From Arthrobacter sp. SX1312 (GTDB lineage Bacteria > Actinomycetota > Actinomycetes > Actinomycetales > Micrococcaceae), in NCBI RefSeq assembly GCF_002929295.1, contig NZ_PJIM01000002.1:454191-518190 (forward strand): a DNA stretch of 64,000 nt, in the 5' to 3' direction. The first letter of the stretch is position 1, and each line of letters begins with the position of its first letter. The notes beneath the pieces were generated by a model, which saw only the letters and a program-made list of their open reading frames with translations, was not told where the DNA came from and did not search any database. The translations under genes and the position numbers were made by a program. Positions 55,354-64,000 of the stretch are shown in pieces.

Positions 55354-56412
55354 TCAGAGGGTGGCTGATTCGGAAACTGCTTCGGCCGGCGGGGTGGGTA
55401 CGCGGGCCGCGGTGAGGCTCGTACTGACCGTGTCGGCCAGATAGTGCTCCACATCGAGGGCGGCGACGCAGCCACTGCCCGAGGCGGTGATGGCCTGGCG
55501 ATAGGTCGGATCGATGACGTCTCCTGCGGCGAACACACCCGGCCGCGACGTCTTGGACGTGCGTCCCTGGACAGCGATGGTGCCTTCGCTGGTCAGCTGG
55601 AGCTGGTCCTTGACGAGATCGACTCGCGGGTCATTGCCGATGGCAACGAAGATGCCGGTGACGTCCACGTCGGAGGTGGAGCCGTCGACCGTGCTCGCAA
55701 TCTTCACTCCGGTGACCTTGTCGGCACCGTGGATCCCGACGACCTCCGAGTTCCAGAGGAAGCGGATCTTCTCGTGGGCGAAGGCGCGGTCCTGCATGAT
55801 CTTCGATGCACGGAGGCTGTCGCGTCGGTGGATGACCGTCACGGAGCGCGCGAATTTCGTCAGGAACAGAGCCTCCTCCATGGCCGAGTCACCGCCGCCG
55901 ACGACGGCGATGTCCTGGTCCCTGAAGAAGAATCCGTCGCAGGTGGCGCACCAGCTGACACCGTGCCCTGACAGCCGCTTCTCGTCGTCTAGGCCGATCT
56001 CCCGGTACTCGGAGCCGGTCGAGATGATGACCGCTCGTGCGAGGAATTCTTCGCCTGTGGCGATGGTGAGCTTCTTGATGTCTCCGGAAAGCTCTGCCGA
56101 GACCACATCCTCATAGAGGATCTCGGTGCCGAACCGACGGGCCTGCTGCTCGAACTGCTCCATGAGTTCAGGGCCCATGACACCTTCGGGGAATCCGGGG
56201 AAGTTCTCGACGTCGGTGGTGTTCATGAGCTCACCGCCGGCCTTGACCGAACTCGCAATCATGAGGGGCTTGAGGTTCGCCCGCGCGGTGTAGACCGCCG
56301 CGGTGTAACCGGAGGGCCCGGAACCGACGATGATGACGTCGTGGACCTTTTGCTCCCCACCGGCGGGATCTGCCGTGGGTGTTTCCAGTTGGACATCGGT
56401 GTGAATTGTCAC
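55354..56412 (-). CDS. trxB: Thioredoxin reductase (NADPH)
   Basis: From the GTG at 56412 (AGGAAGG upstream at somewhat long spacing) the flavoprotein has 352 residues. It has the FAD motif GSGPSGYTAA, the redox pair CATC in WCATCDGFFF, the NADPH motif GGGDSAMEEA and HRRDSLRASK, and a C-terminal FAD-binding GVFAAGDV. The frame extends to 56568 but that part is low-complexity. About 22 extra N-terminal residues precede the core. It passes NADPH electrons to TrxA and shares its transcript. Confidence 0.94.
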   Translation of the reverse strand: MTIHTDVQLETPTADPAGGEQKVHDVIIVGSGPSGYTAAVYTARANLKPLMIASSVKAGGELMNTTDVENFPGFPEGVMGPELMEQFEQQARRFGTEILYEDVVSAELSGDIKKLTIATGEEFLARAVIISTGSEYREIGLDDEKRLSGHGVSWCATCDGFFFRDQDIAVVGGGDSAMEEALFLTKFARSVTVIHRRDSLRASKIMQDRAFAHEKIRFLWNSEVVGIHGADKVTGVKIASTVDGSTSDVDVTGIFVAIGNDPRVDLVKDQLQLTSEGTIAVQGRTSKTSRPGVFAAGDVIDPTYRQAITASGSGCVAALDVEHYLADTVSTSLTAARVPTPPAEAVSESATL

Positions 56413-56579
56413 GTTCTCGGAAGACCTTCCTGTTTTTCCTGCGCTGATTCGGCCGTACCGGGCGTTTCTCGCGGACACCTCCCACAACGGAGCCGCCGGT
56501 GCGGTTATTCCATCGAGGGAGCGGCGCCGGGCGCACCTGGACACACGATCGACAGGACCGCGCGCCACGTGCCGAAGGG

Positions 56580-58169
56580 TCAGCCGACCTCGATCTCGGC
56601 GATCCTGAGCCCGAACGGGAACTGGGCCTGGATGTTGGAGAGCCGGGGCAGCTGGGTGAAATTGATGATGACGTACCGGCCGGTGACGGGACCGTCCGCG
56701 CCAGAGGGGATGGGGAGGTTCGCCGTCGGCGCGGTGAAACCGCCCTGGGCGATCTGCTCGGCGCCCTCGAGAGTGGGCTGGTCGTTCACCAGGACGGAGA
56801 AGGTGCCACCCGCCGCGTTCAACTGGTCGATGGTGACCTGGGTGATGGTGGACTCCTGCTCCAGTTCGACGACGAGCGCCAGGTTCGTGGCGAGTCCTCC
56901 GAAGGTGTCGCTGGCGTAGACCTGATTGCCCCAGAAGGTCGCGGGGTTCCCATCGATGATGAGCGGCAGCGTCCCGTCGTTGCCGGCGTCGAGCCCGGGG
57001 TTGTCCGGAACGAGGCGGGTGATGCCCGTGATCACGGGCGCTACCTCGACCGTCGCAGGTGTGGGCTCCGCCGAAGGCGTGGCCGGAACGGGTGCCGGGG
57101 TCTCGGCGGGTGCGGTCGTGGACTGGACCGGATCCTCCTCGGCGACGGGCCTGCTGCCGCTGAACACCGACCCGAGATGCGTCGTCGCCAGGACGACCGC
57201 GACCACCAGGACGACGGTGAGCACCGCTCCGACGAGGATCCGGGTGAATTTCCGGCCACCGCTGTCGCTGTCGTCGTCCCGGTCCGCCTGCTCCGTGTCG
57301 TAGTCGTCCGGATCATCGTCACTGGAGGTTCGGGTGTCTTCGTCGTCGCTGTAGGCGGACAACGGGAACGTCGAGGCAGCCCGTGCGGGTTTCTGGCCTC
57401 CCGTGGCTCCCACGACCGATGCCGCTCCTGCTGCGCCGGCTGCGCCGGCTGCGCCGGCTGCGACGGCGGCAGGGCTCAGGCGGCCCGGACCGTTCTCTGC
57501 GCGGGATCCGCCATCGGGCTCCTCCCGGGCGCCCGCGGGCGAGGACCCGCCCGGCCGCCGGTTCGGCGGCGGCGGCACGCGATGGGAGGACGTCCGGTGC
57601 TCGGACAGGGGCTGCGCGGCGACCGGCTCGGCAGGAACGGGAGCAAGGTCCGAGGTGTCGTCCTCCCGTGGACCTCCGAAGCGCCGGCCGAAACGCTGTG
57701 TCAGGCCCGACAGCCGCGAGGGGCGCTGGGGGCGGTCGTCGTAATCCTCGTCGTCGTCGTCGTAGGTCTCGGGTTCCGTGGAGCGCGGCCGGCCGAAGAT
57801 CTCGGAACCGAGCGTGTCGGTGAAGAAGGGTTCGATGTACGGCGCCTCGTGGGCCGGTGCGTCCTGCTGGACGATGAGGTCGAGCATGTCGGCGGCGGGC
57901 GCACGGTTGGTCACCAGATAGGTACCGGAGTCGGTGATACCGAGATCGAGGACCTGGATGTTGCCGTCCCGGTCACCCGTGGCCAGTTCCCGGGCGCTCG
58001 TGGCCACCTGGGATGCGTTGCCGGCCGAGGCGACGAGGATGCTGACGGGCCGGTTGAGGACCTGGTCGACGCCGTCGAGCACGAGGTCCTTCTCAGCAGA
58101 GGCCAGGACGTAGGCGGTTACCTTGTACCGGCCACCCAGCACTGAACCGACGTCTACTGCTTCTGGCAC
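56580..58169 (-). CDS. Pseudokinase-like membrane protein beside murJ
   Basis: The 529-residue protein begins with an N-lobe-like segment (VLGGRYKVTAYVLASAEKDL, then VLNRPVSILV) that resembles the start of a PknB-type kinase but keeps no catalytic motifs. An acidic/Pro-rich disordered region (about 130-300, with a GAAGAAGAAGAA run) follows, then one transmembrane helix at 311-331. The extracellular C-terminal domain (about 390-529) looks like a discoidin-type beta-sandwich. In Mycobacterium the MviN/MurJ protein carries a pseudokinase and such a domain at its own C-terminus. Here they appear as a separate gene 74 bases after murJ. It may be the FhaA partner. Confidence 0.75.
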   Translation of the reverse strand: MPEAVDVGSVLGGRYKVTAYVLASAEKDLVLDGVDQVLNRPVSILVASAGNASQVATSARELATGDRDGNIQVLDLGITDSGTYLVTNRAPAADMLDLIVQQDAPAHEAPYIEPFFTDTLGSEIFGRPRSTEPETYDDDDEDYDDRPQRPSRLSGLTQRFGRRFGGPREDDTSDLAPVPAEPVAAQPLSEHRTSSHRVPPPPNRRPGGSSPAGAREEPDGGSRAENGPGRLSPAAVAAGAAGAAGAAGAASVVGATGGQKPARAASTFPLSAYSDDEDTRTSSDDDPDDYDTEQADRDDDSDSGGRKFTRILVGAVLTVVLVVAVVLATTHLGSVFSGSRPVAEEDPVQSTTAPAETPAPVPATPSAEPTPATVEVAPVITGITRLVPDNPGLDAGNDGTLPLIIDGNPATFWGNQVYASDTFGGLATNLALVVELEQESTITQVTIDQLNAAGGTFSVLVNDQPTLEGAEQIAQGGFTAPTANLPIPSGADGPVTGRYVIINFTQLPRLSNIQAQFPFGLRIAEIEVG

Positions 58170-58243
58170 GTGTTCCTCCCCGGAAACCCTGGCTGATTTT
58201 TACCCATGCTACCGGTCGGTCGGTCCATTCCCGGGCTGGAGGG

Positions 58244-59971
58244 TCAGGCGCGGCTGCGGCGGAATCGTCCGAGGAGCGGGCCCACGAGCTCGGTGAGTTC
58301 GGTGACGCGCAGCACTTTCAGCATGACGACGTACACGGCGAACATGAGGACACCGCCGATCGCGAGCACGACGAGGGCGTTCACTTTCGACTGCCAGAGG
58401 AAGCCGTCCGCGCTGTACCCTCCGAACGCCCAGCACAGTGCGGTCCCTGCGATCGCCGCAATGATCCCGGCCAGGGTGAGGCGGACATGGACGTCGAAGA
58501 CGTGTCCGGCGCCGTAGGGCCCGATCTTGCGGGTCAGGAACAGGTGGCTGACGACGACGGCGATCGCGTTGCCGAGCGAGTAGGCGACGGCCAGCATCGG
58601 CACGATCAACTGGGGATCGAACGTGCCCGCGATGAGGGCGAGGCCGACCCCTACGGCGGACAGGACGATCTGGATCTTGAGCGGTGTCCTGACGTCCTCG
58701 CTGGCATAGAAGACACGGTTGAGGAAGAAGTTGGCGCTGAGGAACGGGGCGCCCACGGCGAGGATCGCGATGATCACGCCGTTGATGGCAGCACTTTCGG
58801 GGGATTCGCTGAACAGGACGCCGAGGGGTCCGGCGAAGCTGAGCAGGGCCGCCGCGCCGAAGACCGTGGCCACGCCGATCATGCGCAGGCCCCGCGAGAG
58901 GGTGGCCCGTACGGTCCGCATGTCGCCGTCCGCATGCGCGGACGAGAGCTGGTTGAACATGACCGTGGCCAATGACAGCGCGATGACGGAGTGCGGCAGC
59001 TGGTACACCATCGCGCCGAACTCGAGGTTGGTGGAGCCCGGGATCTGAACGGGAGGGTCCTGGGCGAGGAAGCCCTGCCGGGCGTCCGAGGCGATGGTGG
59101 CGACGCGCAGGTTCACGAGATAGAGGCCGTTGCCGATGAGCATCGTGAGGATCGTGACCGACGCGAGCTTGCCCGTCCTCCCGAGGCCCGTGCCGCGGAT
59201 CCCGAACTTCGGCCGCAGGCCCAGGTTCAGGCGCTTCAGCGGGATGAACATCACGAGCGCCTGGATCACGATGCCGAGCGTGGTCCCCCCGGCCAGCAGT
59301 ACCGTCTGCTCCATGGTCCAGGTATCCGGCTGGTGCCGTTCCGCCTGCTCGCCACCCATCAGCGCGATGAAGACGATCAGGAAGGCGATGGACACCACGT
59401 TGTTGACGACGGGCGCCCACATGTACGGACCGAACGAACCGTTGGCGTTGAGGATCTGACCGGTCACCGCGTAGATCCCGTAGAAGAAGATCTGCGGAAG
59501 GCACCAGAAGGCGAACGCCGTGGTGAGGGCGAGGTTCGCCCCCGTGAAGCTCGTGGTCACGCCGACGATGACCGGCGCGGCGAGGGTGACGAGCACGGTC
59601 AGGACGAGGAGCGCCGCGGCAGTGAGGGTCAGGAGCCGGCTGACGAAGTCCGCCCCCCGGTCCGGCTGCTTGCTGGCGCGGATGATCTGGGGCACCAGGA
59701 CGGCGTTGAACACGCCTCCGGCCAGCATCAGGTAGAGGAAGTTGGGGAGGTTGTTGGCCGAGGTGAACAGGTCCGACACCTGACCCGTCGCGCCGATCGC
59801 CGTCGCCAGCAGGGCCACACGGACGAGGCCGAGGATCCGCGAGACGAGGGTGCCGGCGGCCATGATCGCACTCGCCCGGGCCATGGAGCCGCCGCGCGGC
59901 GCCGAGGGGTCATCGCGGACCGGGTGACCGGGGTCCTGCAGGGGTACCGAGGCTGTGTTCGTGTCAGACAT
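58244..59971 (-). CDS. murJ: Lipid II flippase MurJ (MviN)
   Basis: The ATG at 59971 follows GGGGAGCG, giving 575 residues. About 14 transmembrane helices are visible, with the MurJ N-terminal SAIMAAGTLVSRILGLVRVA and later FYASEDVRTPLKIQIVLSAV segments. MurJ moves lipid II across the membrane for wall synthesis by RodA/PbpA. Unlike the mycobacterial protein it ends after the membrane part; the pseudokinase part is the next gene. Confidence 0.93.
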   Translation of the reverse strand: MSDTNTASVPLQDPGHPVRDDPSAPRGGSMARASAIMAAGTLVSRILGLVRVALLATAIGATGQVSDLFTSANNLPNFLYLMLAGGVFNAVLVPQIIRASKQPDRGADFVSRLLTLTAAALLVLTVLVTLAAPVIVGVTTSFTGANLALTTAFAFWCLPQIFFYGIYAVTGQILNANGSFGPYMWAPVVNNVVSIAFLIVFIALMGGEQAERHQPDTWTMEQTVLLAGGTTLGIVIQALVMFIPLKRLNLGLRPKFGIRGTGLGRTGKLASVTILTMLIGNGLYLVNLRVATIASDARQGFLAQDPPVQIPGSTNLEFGAMVYQLPHSVIALSLATVMFNQLSSAHADGDMRTVRATLSRGLRMIGVATVFGAAALLSFAGPLGVLFSESPESAAINGVIIAILAVGAPFLSANFFLNRVFYASEDVRTPLKIQIVLSAVGVGLALIAGTFDPQLIVPMLAVAYSLGNAIAVVVSHLFLTRKIGPYGAGHVFDVHVRLTLAGIIAAIAGTALCWAFGGYSADGFLWQSKVNALVVLAIGGVLMFAVYVVMLKVLRVTELTELVGPLLGRFRRSRA

Positions 59972-60043
59972 CGCTCCCCATCGTCTCACCGATGGGACGA
60001 CGGCGGCGCGCCGCCGCCCGGGTGCGGTGGTCGCGCGCCGGGC

Positions 60044-60574
60044 TCAGAGGTGCTCGGGCAGGACCTCACGGGCGAGATCGGCGATCCGCCGTTCGTTGGG
60101 GAAGGACAGGCGGCGCCCGAGGTCCTGCAGGGGCACCCACGCGACGTCGACGGCCTCATGATCGGGATCGTTCTCGATGGTGAGGTAACCGCCGGTACTG
60201 ATCAGGAGATAGTGGTGGACGGTCTTGTGCACGCGGTGGCCGCTGACCGTGAACCAGTAGTCGATGCTGCCGAGCGCGGAGACGATCCTGCCCTCGATGC
60301 CCGTCTCCTCGGCGATCTCCCGGACGGCCGCTTCCTCGTTGTTCTCCGAGCCTTCCGGGTGGCCCTTGGGCAGGCACCACTCCAGGCGTCCGCCGCGGTT
60401 GAGGCGGGCGATGATGGCGACGTCGAGGGTGTCCTTCGACGCGTCGACGACGATGCCGCCCGCGGACACCTCCTCCACCGTGGGCAGCTGGTGCTGCACG
60501 GCAGGCATACCCGTGGTTCCCATTGACACTGTCAATGGGGTGCGCTTCGGAGCACTTGGAACGGGTCGGTCCAT
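60044..60574 (-). CDS. NUDIX hydrolase
   Basis: The 176-residue protein has a full NUDIX box: a Gly at GHPEGSENNEEAAV, then REIAEETGI, with the spacing G-x5-E-x7-REUxEExGU. It is preceded by LEWCLPKGHPEG and followed by VSALGSIDYWFTVSGHRVHK. NUDIX enzymes cleave nucleoside diphosphates linked to another group; the DYWF/HKTVHHYLL pattern is typical of the actinobacterial protein encoded divergently from the CCA-adding enzyme. The exact substrate is unknown. A start at a later Met (MGTTGM) is possible. Confidence 0.88.
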   Translation of the reverse strand: MDRPVPSAPKRTPLTVSMGTTGMPAVQHQLPTVEEVSAGGIVVDASKDTLDVAIIARLNRGGRLEWCLPKGHPEGSENNEEAAVREIAEETGIEGRIVSALGSIDYWFTVSGHRVHKTVHHYLLISTGGYLTIENDPDHEAVDVAWVPLQDLGRRLSFPNERRIADLAREVLPEHL

Positions 60575-60715
60575 GCAGACCACTCTAACGATCTTTGGCC
60601 CGGGACGATGACGACCCGGGCCGCGGCCCGCCCGTTCCCACAGCAGCGTCACGGCATCATGCGGCCCGGTCCACGGTGTGGGAAACGGGGGCTGATCTGG
60701 CACCCTTAAGGGACT

Positions 60716-62161
60716 ATGGCGCACCTGCTGGACACTTCCACCCTCACCGCACCCCTTCCTCCCGTTGTCCTCGAGGTCGGCGAACTCTTCGACGCCGCGG
60801 GCCATGAGCTCTCGCTCGTCGGGGGGCCGGTGCGCGATCTCTTCCTCGGCAGGGTGTCGCCCGATCTGGACTTCACCACGGACGCCGACCCGGACCAGAC
60901 ACTCGCGGTCGTCCGGCGCTGGGCGGACGCCTACTGGGAGATCGGCCGGGCCTTCGGCACGATCGGCCTCCGCAAGGACGGCTACCAGATCGAGATCACC
61001 ACGTACCGCGCGGAGGCCTACGACCCGTCGTCCAGGAACCCGACGGTCGCCTTCGGCGCGAACCTCGAGGACGACCTCGAGCGCCGCGACTTCACGATCA
61101 ACGCGATGGCGCTCCGGTTGCCGTCCCTCGAACTGGTCGACCCGTTCGGCGGTGTCAGGGACCTGCACGCGGGCGTCCTCCGCACTCCCGGCACGCCGTC
61201 GTCGTCGTTCTCCGACGACCCGCTGCGCATGATGCGTGCCGCCCGCTTCGTCTCCCAGCTGGGTGTGGCTCTCGCCCCGGAGGTGACGGAAGCGATGACG
61301 CACATGTCCGAGCGGATCTCCATCATCTCGGCCGAGCGCGTGCGGGACGAACTGGTCAAGCTCATCCAGGGCGCGGCGCCCGACGCCGGGATCGACCTGA
61401 TGGTGGAGACCGGGCTCGCGGAGCACGTGATGCCGGAGGTGTCCGCCCTGCGGCTGGAGACGGACGAGCACCACCGTCACAAGGACGTCTACCAGCATTC
61501 CCTCACCGTCCTGCGCCAGGCGTGCTCCCTCGAGTCGGGCGGCGACGGTCCGGTCCCGGGGCCCGACGTCGTCCTGCGGCTCGCCGCCCTCCTGCACGAC
61601 ATCGGAAAGCCCGCGACCCGGAAGTTCGAGCCCGGAGGCGCCGTCAGCTTCCGGCACCACGACGCCGTCGGCGCGAAGCTCGCGGCGAAGAGGCTGCGGG
61701 CGCTGAGGTTCGACAACGACACCATCAAGGCCGTCGCCCGTCTGGTGGAACTGCACATGCGGTTCTACGGCTACGGGGAGGCCGGCTGGAGCGATTCGGC
61801 CGTCCGACGCTACGTGAGCGACGCCGGACCCCTCCTCGAGCGGCTCCACCGCCTCACGCGTTCCGACGTCACCACCCGGAACCGGCGCAAGGCCGAACGG
61901 CTGGCGTTCGCCTACGACGATCTCGAGGCGAGGATCGCCGCGCTCGCCGACCAGGAGGAGCTGGCCTCGATCCGCCCCGACCTCGACGGCGAGCAGATCA
62001 TGGCGCTGCTCGGCGTCCGCCCCGGCCCCGTGGTGGGCCGCGCCTACCGGTTCCTCCTCGAGGAGCGGATGGAACACGGGCCGCAGGACCCCGCCGACGC
62101 ACAGACCAAGCTCCGGCAGTGGTGGAGCGAGCAACCCGAATCCCAGGAGAGCACCCCATGA
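60716..62161 (+). CDS. cca: CCA-adding tRNA nucleotidyltransferase
   Basis: The 481-residue enzyme adds CCA to tRNA 3' ends, needed because none of the tRNA genes here encodes CCA. The head domain has SLVGGPVRDLFLGR and the metal-binding DLDFTTDADP. A DDLERRDFTINAMAL block and RMMRAARFVSQLG follow. The C-terminal half is an HD domain (LLHDIGKPATR, then FRHHDAVGAKLA). It is divergent from the NUDIX gene and overlaps the phosphatase gene by ATGA. Confidence 0.94.
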   Translation: MAHLLDTSTLTAPLPPVVLEVGELFDAAGHELSLVGGPVRDLFLGRVSPDLDFTTDADPDQTLAVVRRWADAYWEIGRAFGTIGLRKDGYQIEITTYRAEAYDPSSRNPTVAFGANLEDDLERRDFTINAMALRLPSLELVDPFGGVRDLHAGVLRTPGTPSSSFSDDPLRMMRAARFVSQLGVALAPEVTEAMTHMSERISIISAERVRDELVKLIQGAAPDAGIDLMVETGLAEHVMPEVSALRLETDEHHRHKDVYQHSLTVLRQACSLESGGDGPVPGPDVVLRLAALLHDIGKPATRKFEPGGAVSFRHHDAVGAKLAAKRLRALRFDNDTIKAVARLVELHMRFYGYGEAGWSDSAVRRYVSDAGPLLERLHRLTRSDVTTRNRRKAERLAFAYDDLEARIAALADQEELASIRPDLDGEQIMALLGVRPGPVVGRAYRFLLEERMEHGPQDPADAQTKLRQWWSEQPESQESTP

Positions 62162-62808
62162 AGCCGTTGTCAGGCGCCGCAGCACCGGACCTCACCCCGT
62201 CCGGGACACCCCTGCCCCGCCTCTGGCTGCTCCGGCACGGCGAGACGGAGTGGTCGAGGGACGGCCGCTACACGGGGCTGACGGATCTCCCCCTGACCGG
62301 CTACGGGGAGGAGCAGGCGCTCGCCGCGCGCGAGCACCTCCAGGGCGTCGAGTTCGACCTCGTGGTGACCTCCCCCCTGCAGCGCGCCGTCCGCACGGCC
62401 GAACTCGCGGGTTTCCCCGACGCCGAGGTGCTGCCCTACGCCCACGAGTGGGACTACGGCGACAACGAGGGGCTCAACAGTGCCAGGGTCCGTGCAGAGA
62501 ACCCCGACTACCTCATCTGGAACGACGGCGCGCCGCACGGGGAGACGCTGGACCAGGTGGCTGAGCGGGCGGACCGCGTCATCGCCCGGGTCCAGGCGGG
62601 GTGCGGTACTGCCGCCGACAACGACCCGGGGGCGACGCCCGTGCAGAATGCGCTGCTCGTCGCCCACGGCCACTTCCTGCGGATCGTCGCGGCCCGCTGG
62701 CTCCAGTTCGGTGGCATCGAGGGACGGCGCTTCGTCCTCGGCACCGCCGCGGTCTGCGCGCTGGGCTGGGACAAGCACACGCCTGCCATCGTGCACTGGA
62801 ACCTCTAG
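62158..62808 (+). CDS. Histidine phosphatase (phosphoglycerate-mutase-like)
   Basis: The 216-residue cytosolic protein has the catalytic LLRHGETEWSRDGRYTGLTD near residue 20, LQRAVRTAELAGF, YGDNEGL and a late VAHGHFLRIVAARW with the second catalytic His. The superfamily removes phosphate from sugars, nucleotides or proteins through a phosphohistidine; the substrate is not readable. The ATG overlaps the cca stop, so it is co-translated. The stop overlaps the convergent DUF418 gene (CTAG). Confidence 0.9.
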   Translation: MKPLSGAAAPDLTPSGTPLPRLWLLRHGETEWSRDGRYTGLTDLPLTGYGEEQALAAREHLQGVEFDLVVTSPLQRAVRTAELAGFPDAEVLPYAHEWDYGDNEGLNSARVRAENPDYLIWNDGAPHGETLDQVAERADRVIARVQAGCGTAADNDPGATPVQNALLVAHGHFLRIVAARWLQFGGIEGRRFVLGTAAVCALGWDKHTPAIVHWNL

Positions 62809-63971
62809 GCGCCGTCGGACCCCGACGCCGGCTGCGCTGACCTGCGGACGAAGCGCCGGAGGGCCCACTCGAGCGGACCGGTCCGGTACCTCGCGAGGAT
62901 GAGGTGACTGGCGGCGGCCTGTCCCGCGAAGAGCACGACGACGACCACGACCACGAGGGTGGGCGGGAGGCGGTCCATCAGACCGAACCCGTAGCCGGTG
63001 AAGACGAGGCACAGCACGGCGGACTGGGCGAGGTAGTTGCTCAGTGACAGGCGACCGGTCGGAGCGAGCACTGCCGTGACGACGCGTCCGGCGCGTGATT
63101 CCAGCACCAGCAGGAGGGACGCGGCATAGCCCACGGTCACGAGCGGAGACACCACGACCGAGATCCCGGTGGCCAGGAGCGGCACGGCACTGTCCCCACC
63201 CCACACGTCGAGGTGGGCCGAGTACCCCGAGCCGGCCAGACCGAGGGGGAGGGTCAGGACGACGACGCGCCACAGCACGGCGCGTGGCGGCACCGCCGGT
63301 CGGAGGACCCCCAGCATCGCCAGTGCGGAACCCGCGAGGAAGGCCGCGAGGGCGAGTGGCCCCTGGAAGGACATGACGGACGGAAGGACGACGCCGTAGG
63401 TCGCCGCGTTGGCGGCGAGTGCGGCGGCAGGGGACGCCGTCGGCGTGGTCTGCGCGGCGGAGACCTCGGTACCTGCCGCGCCACCGAGGAGCAGGAGCGC
63501 CGCGGCGACGAGGAGCAGGGCCATCCCCAGCGTGATACCGATCGCGAGGGCGAGGCGTGCACGCGGCGCCATGGACCCGGCGGCGAGCAGGACCGCGCCT
63601 GCGACCGCATAGGTCAGGAGGATGTCGCCGTAGAACAGGGTCAGCCCGTGAACGACGCCGACGACTCCGAGGAAGACGAGGCGCCGTGCCATGATGCTCG
63701 CCCCGTCCCTGCCGGCTGCTGCAGCGAGCACGACGGACCCGTAGCCGAACAGCAGCGAGAACAGCAGGTAGAACTTGCCCTCGAAGAACATCACCACGGC
63801 AAAGCGGATCCCGAGTTCTGTCCGTGGTGCGCTGGACGGAACCTGGCCTCCCGCCAGATGGGACGAGTCGGCGAAGAACCACACATTGACCATGAGGATC
63901 CCGAAGAGGGCGAAACCCCTCAGGGCGTCGACCTGCGCGATGCGCGAGTTCCCACCCACCGGTCCCGGCAC
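62805..63971 (-). CDS. DUF418 membrane protein
   Basis: From the GTG at 63971 the product is 388 residues with about ten transmembrane helices. The start RIAQVDALRGFALFGILMVN is the DUF418/acyltransferase-3-like first helix. The DUF418 C-terminal region carries GRLSLSNYLAQSAVL and a final short PLEWALRRF segment (consensus G..E...R). The role is unknown; relatives are sometimes annotated as transporters or acyltransferases. The last ~30 bases of the window are upstream of it, and an earlier start beyond the window is possible. Confidence 0.85.
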   Translation of the reverse strand: MPGPVGGNSRIAQVDALRGFALFGILMVNVWFFADSSHLAGGQVPSSAPRTELGIRFAVVMFFEGKFYLLFSLLFGYGSVVLAAAAGRDGASIMARRLVFLGVVGVVHGLTLFYGDILLTYAVAGAVLLAAGSMAPRARLALAIGITLGMALLLVAAALLLLGGAAGTEVSAAQTTPTASPAAALAANAATYGVVLPSVMSFQGPLALAAFLAGSALAMLGVLRPAVPPRAVLWRVVVLTLPLGLAGSGYSAHLDVWGGDSAVPLLATGISVVVSPLVTVGYAASLLLVLESRAGRVVTAVLAPTGRLSLSNYLAQSAVLCLVFTGYGFGLMDRLPPTLVVVVVVVLFAGQAAASHLILARYRTGPLEWALRRFVRRSAQPASGSDGA

Positions 63972-64000
63972 CCGATCCCACCTCTCCCCGAAATTATCCC

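Noticed and set aside
60575-62185. Upstream part of a 713-codon minus frame joined to the NUDIX gene
   Set aside because: The N-terminal ~540 codons are antisense to the CCA-adding enzyme; only the NUDIX part from about 60574 is supported.

Overview
The window is high-GC actinobacterial DNA. Gene order, tRNA types and protein motifs point to the family Micrococcaceae (Arthrobacter sensu lato); the genus is an inference from synteny. Most of it is the chromosomal replication-origin neighbourhood: rpmH-dnaA-oriC-dnaN-gnd-recF-DUF721-gyrB-gyrA on one side, and rnpA-yidD-yidC-khpB-rsmG-parA-parB on the other.

Layout. 1-7.8 kb is accessory DNA around an initiator tRNA gene (3448-3521). It holds gene remnants (a frameshifted DUF6221, a GNAT tail, a SRAP/YedK fragment), two unrecognised genes, a coupled minus-strand cluster of small unknown genes, an imperfect ~170-bp direct repeat, a helicase-associated-domain protein with an intact DUF6221 gene, and a DUF6504-like gene. 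7.9-10.8 kb is a gluconate module (gntR, divergent gntK-gntP) with two palindromic operators. 11-13 kb has an SDR oxidoreductase, a regulator-like protein with only a LysR effector domain, and DUF5997. 13.1-18.9 kb is an SOS-box-controlled imuA-imuB-dnaE2 mutasome operon, followed by tRNA-Leu(CAG).

19.4-30.4 kb is the conserved cell-growth cluster fhaA-fhaB-pstP-rodA-pbpA-pknA-pknB, then on the minus strand a PabA/TrpG-type amidotransferase, a small membrane protein and a sortase remnant, then crgA. A compact DnaA-box cluster lies in the crgA-rhomboid gap, about 14 kb from oriC. 30.7-35.3 kb has a rhomboid protease, a cyclophilin, a membrane helical protein, an EamA transporter, tRNA-Ala, a DLW-39 micro-gene, tRNA-Ile and DUF3566. 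35.3-46.3 kb runs gyrA to dnaA. 46.8-52.7 kb runs rpmH to parB. 52.75-54.95 kb has no convincing gene but carries six of the eight ParB-binding (parS) sites. 55-64 kb has trxA, trxB, a pseudokinase-like membrane protein, murJ, a NUDIX hydrolase, the CCA-adding enzyme, a phosphoglycerate-mutase-like phosphatase and a DUF418 membrane protein.

How the parts fit. DnaA with its boxes, DnaN, RecF and gyrase make the initiation module. ParA, ParB and eight parS sites over about 4.5 kb make the segregation module. The PknA/PknB-PstP-Fha set, RodA, PbpA, CrgA, MurJ and the pseudokinase-like protein link kinase signalling to peptidoglycan synthesis. GntK makes 6-phosphogluconate, which Gnd (encoded beside dnaN) oxidises. 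The strongest candidates for something little described are the parS array with one parS built into a 36-bp perfect palindrome just after parB, and the off-origin DnaA-box cluster.
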